A stretch of DNA of 5,941 nt from Chitinophagales bacterium (GTDB lineage Bacteria > Bacteroidota > Bacteroidia > Chitinophagales > UBA2359), in contig JAHDDA010000105.1 in the NCBI GenBank assembly GCA_020629595.1, positions 2,548 through 8,488 on the forward strand, given 5' to 3'. The translations under genes and the position numbers were made by a program. Positions 4,689 through 5,941 of the stretch are shown in pieces; within the stretch, counting starts at the first letter, position 1; every line of letters begins with the position of its first letter. Under the pieces are notes generated by a model, which saw only the letters and a program-made list of their open reading frames with translations, was not told where the DNA came from and did not search any database.

Positions 4689-5941
4689 ATGAAAAAGCTA
4701 ATCTTACTTATTCAATTCCTATTTTGTTCGGCTTTAATAGCTCAAGAAAGTTATAATATTGATAAAGTAAGCATAAAAGGCTTAAAAAAAACAAAGTTAG
4801 AATACTGCAATTCGTTTTTGGAATGTGACAATATTCAAGGAGAAATTTCTACAAAAAACATTGAAAAGGATGTGCAGCGTTTATGGAATTTAGGTTTATT
4901 TGCCGATGTAAAATATTCTATAAATAAAAACGAACAAGGCTATAATGAATTAACTTTTGAAGTTAAAGAAAAGTTTTATTTATTGCCAGTTGTTGGATTC
5001 GATTATACCAACGATAAATTTAGATTTACCCTTGGTGCTTTACATTATAATTTAGATGGTAGAGGTACATTTTTAAAAACAGCCTGGCATTGGTACGATC
5101 GCCATTCTTTTGAATTAACATTAGCCAATCCTCACTTATTTTCCCCAAAATGGGGAGCACAATTAGAATTTTCACGTTGGGCAACATTAGAGCCAACACA
5201 AACTTATCAAAACTCGGCTTACACGCGTGCAAACGACTTTAATGTTACCAAATGGAATATTGGAGCATTAGCATTTTTTTCTCCTAAATTTAGACAAACT
5301 ATTTACTTTGGTGGAAACTATTTAAACGAACGCTACCAAGAAATTGCTATGGCAACCGAAAATGTATCACCAATTGATTTTCAAGTATCAAAAAGTTTAG
5401 CAAAAATTGGATTTCAATTAAACAACATAAACTATTACTACCATTGGCGTTCGGGCTGGCAAGCTATGGGTGGCTTTGAAACAGTATATACATTTAATCC
5501 ATCGGCTTGGTTTTGGAAAGCCACAACCGATTTTAGATATTACAAACGTATAAAAGAGAAGAATACCCTAAGTATTCGTGCTTTTGCTGGCACAAGTACC
5601 AATGAGCCAATGCCCTTTCCTGCATTTGTACTCGATGATTTTGTAAATGTAAGAGGCGTTGGCAATAGAATTGGCAGAGGAATTGGAGAAATTACCTTCA
5701 ATGCTCAATGGGATTATACCATTTATTTCAACAAAAAATTAGGAGCAATAGAATTATCTGCTTTCTCCGATGCATCTACACTTATGCCTATTGCCGGAAA
5801 TATTAATGACTTATTTGGAAAACAACTAAGCCATATTACCCTTGGTGGCGGGCTAAGAATACACGCTTTTAAATTTTACCAAGGCGTTTTACGTATTGAT
5901 TATGGCGTTGATATTTTGAATACTAAAATGAATGGCTTAGT
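4689..5941 (+). CDS. Single-POTRA Omp85/BamA-like outer-membrane barrel protein (3' end beyond window)
   Basis: An open frame of 417 codons from ATG at 4689 with no stop before the window edge. Residues 1-18 are a signal peptide (MKKLILLIQFLFCSALIA), probably cut before QES. Residues about 22-95 form one POTRA domain: VSIKG (27-31) with T35 is the first strand, and LWNLGLFADV (65-74) matches the characteristic L-x-x-x-G-x-F-x-D-V region. From about residue 96 on, alternating aromatic strands form a barrel, for example HWYDRHSFELTLANPHLFS. NVRGVGNRIGRG (320-331) is the Omp85 loop-6 VRG motif, with R322 the conserved arginine. The motif usually precedes the last few strands, and 95 residues follow it here, so little should be missing. 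With one POTRA it is much shorter than canonical BamA (five POTRAs), so it is likely a specialised relative. C40 and C46 could pair. It starts 107 bases after the OmpA/SPOR gene, same strand. No Shine-Dalgarno site; the leader is A-rich. Confidence 0.92.
   Translation, partial: MKKLILLIQFLFCSALIAQESYNIDKVSIKGLKKTKLEYCNSFLECDNIQGEISTKNIEKDVQRLWNLGLFADVKYSINKNEQGYNELTFEVKEKFYLLPVVGFDYTNDKFRFTLGALHYNLDGRGTFLKTAWHWYDRHSFELTLANPHLFSPKWGAQLEFSRWATLEPTQTYQNSAYTRANDFNVTKWNIGALAFFSPKFRQTIYFGGNYLNERYQEIAMATENVSPIDFQVSKSLAKIGFQLNNINYYYHWRSGWQAMGGFETVYTFNPSAWFWKATTDFRYYKRIKEKNTLSIRAFAGTSTNEPMPFPAFVLDDFVNVRGVGNRIGRGIGEITFNAQWDYTIYFNKKLGAIELSAFSDASTLMPIAGNINDLFGKQLSHITLGGGLRIHAFKFYQGVLRIDYGVDILNTKMNGL

Noticed and set aside
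5026..5232. A 68-codon antisense frame inside the Omp85-like gene.
   Set aside because: It has no recognisable domain, and the sense strand shows continuous POTRA and barrel coding through the region.

Overview
The window looks like chromosomal DNA from a low-GC member of the Bacteroidota (Flavobacteriia/Cytophagia-like). GC is roughly one third by eye. Three observations support this. Start codons follow A-rich leaders without Shine-Dalgarno sites. Close matches to the Bacteroidota -7 box TAnnTTTG sit in front of genes. One protein has the TPR - PD40 propeller - OmpA architecture typical of this phylum. I see no tRNA, rRNA, CRISPR array, insertion sequence or phage gene, and no gene-free stretch longer than about 210 bases.

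Layout. Two genes on the minus strand fill the left third. At 36-1130 is a CNNM/CorC-like membrane protein (DUF21 plus a CBS pair, probably divalent-cation transport). Upstream of it, at 1303-1746, is a GNAT acetyltransferase resembling polyamine acetyltransferases. The 172-base gap between them holds a good -7 box for the first gene and several AT-rich hairpins. A 210-base divergent intergenic region (1747-1956) follows, with oppositely oriented -7-like boxes and a perfect 16-bp palindrome at 1882-1897 that could be an operator.

The right two thirds encode envelope proteins on the plus strand. The gene at 1957-4581 encodes an 874-residue exported protein: TPRs, a PD40 beta-propeller, a lysine-rich linker, an OmpA-type peptidoglycan-binding domain, a second lysine-rich linker and a SPOR-like C-terminal domain. 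After 107 bases comes a gene (4689 to beyond the right edge) for a short Omp85/BamA-like outer-membrane barrel with one POTRA domain; its 3' end is outside the window.

How they may work together. The OmpA/SPOR protein would sit in the periplasm on peptidoglycan, and the Omp85 protein in the outer membrane. Their adjacency suggests a shared envelope role (outer-membrane anchoring, assembly or secretion), but no partner or substrate is visible here. The left-hand genes appear functionally unrelated. Most of the window is ordinary housekeeping/envelope sequence. The most unusual element is the double peptidoglycan-binding architecture joined by two segments that are about 40% lysine.
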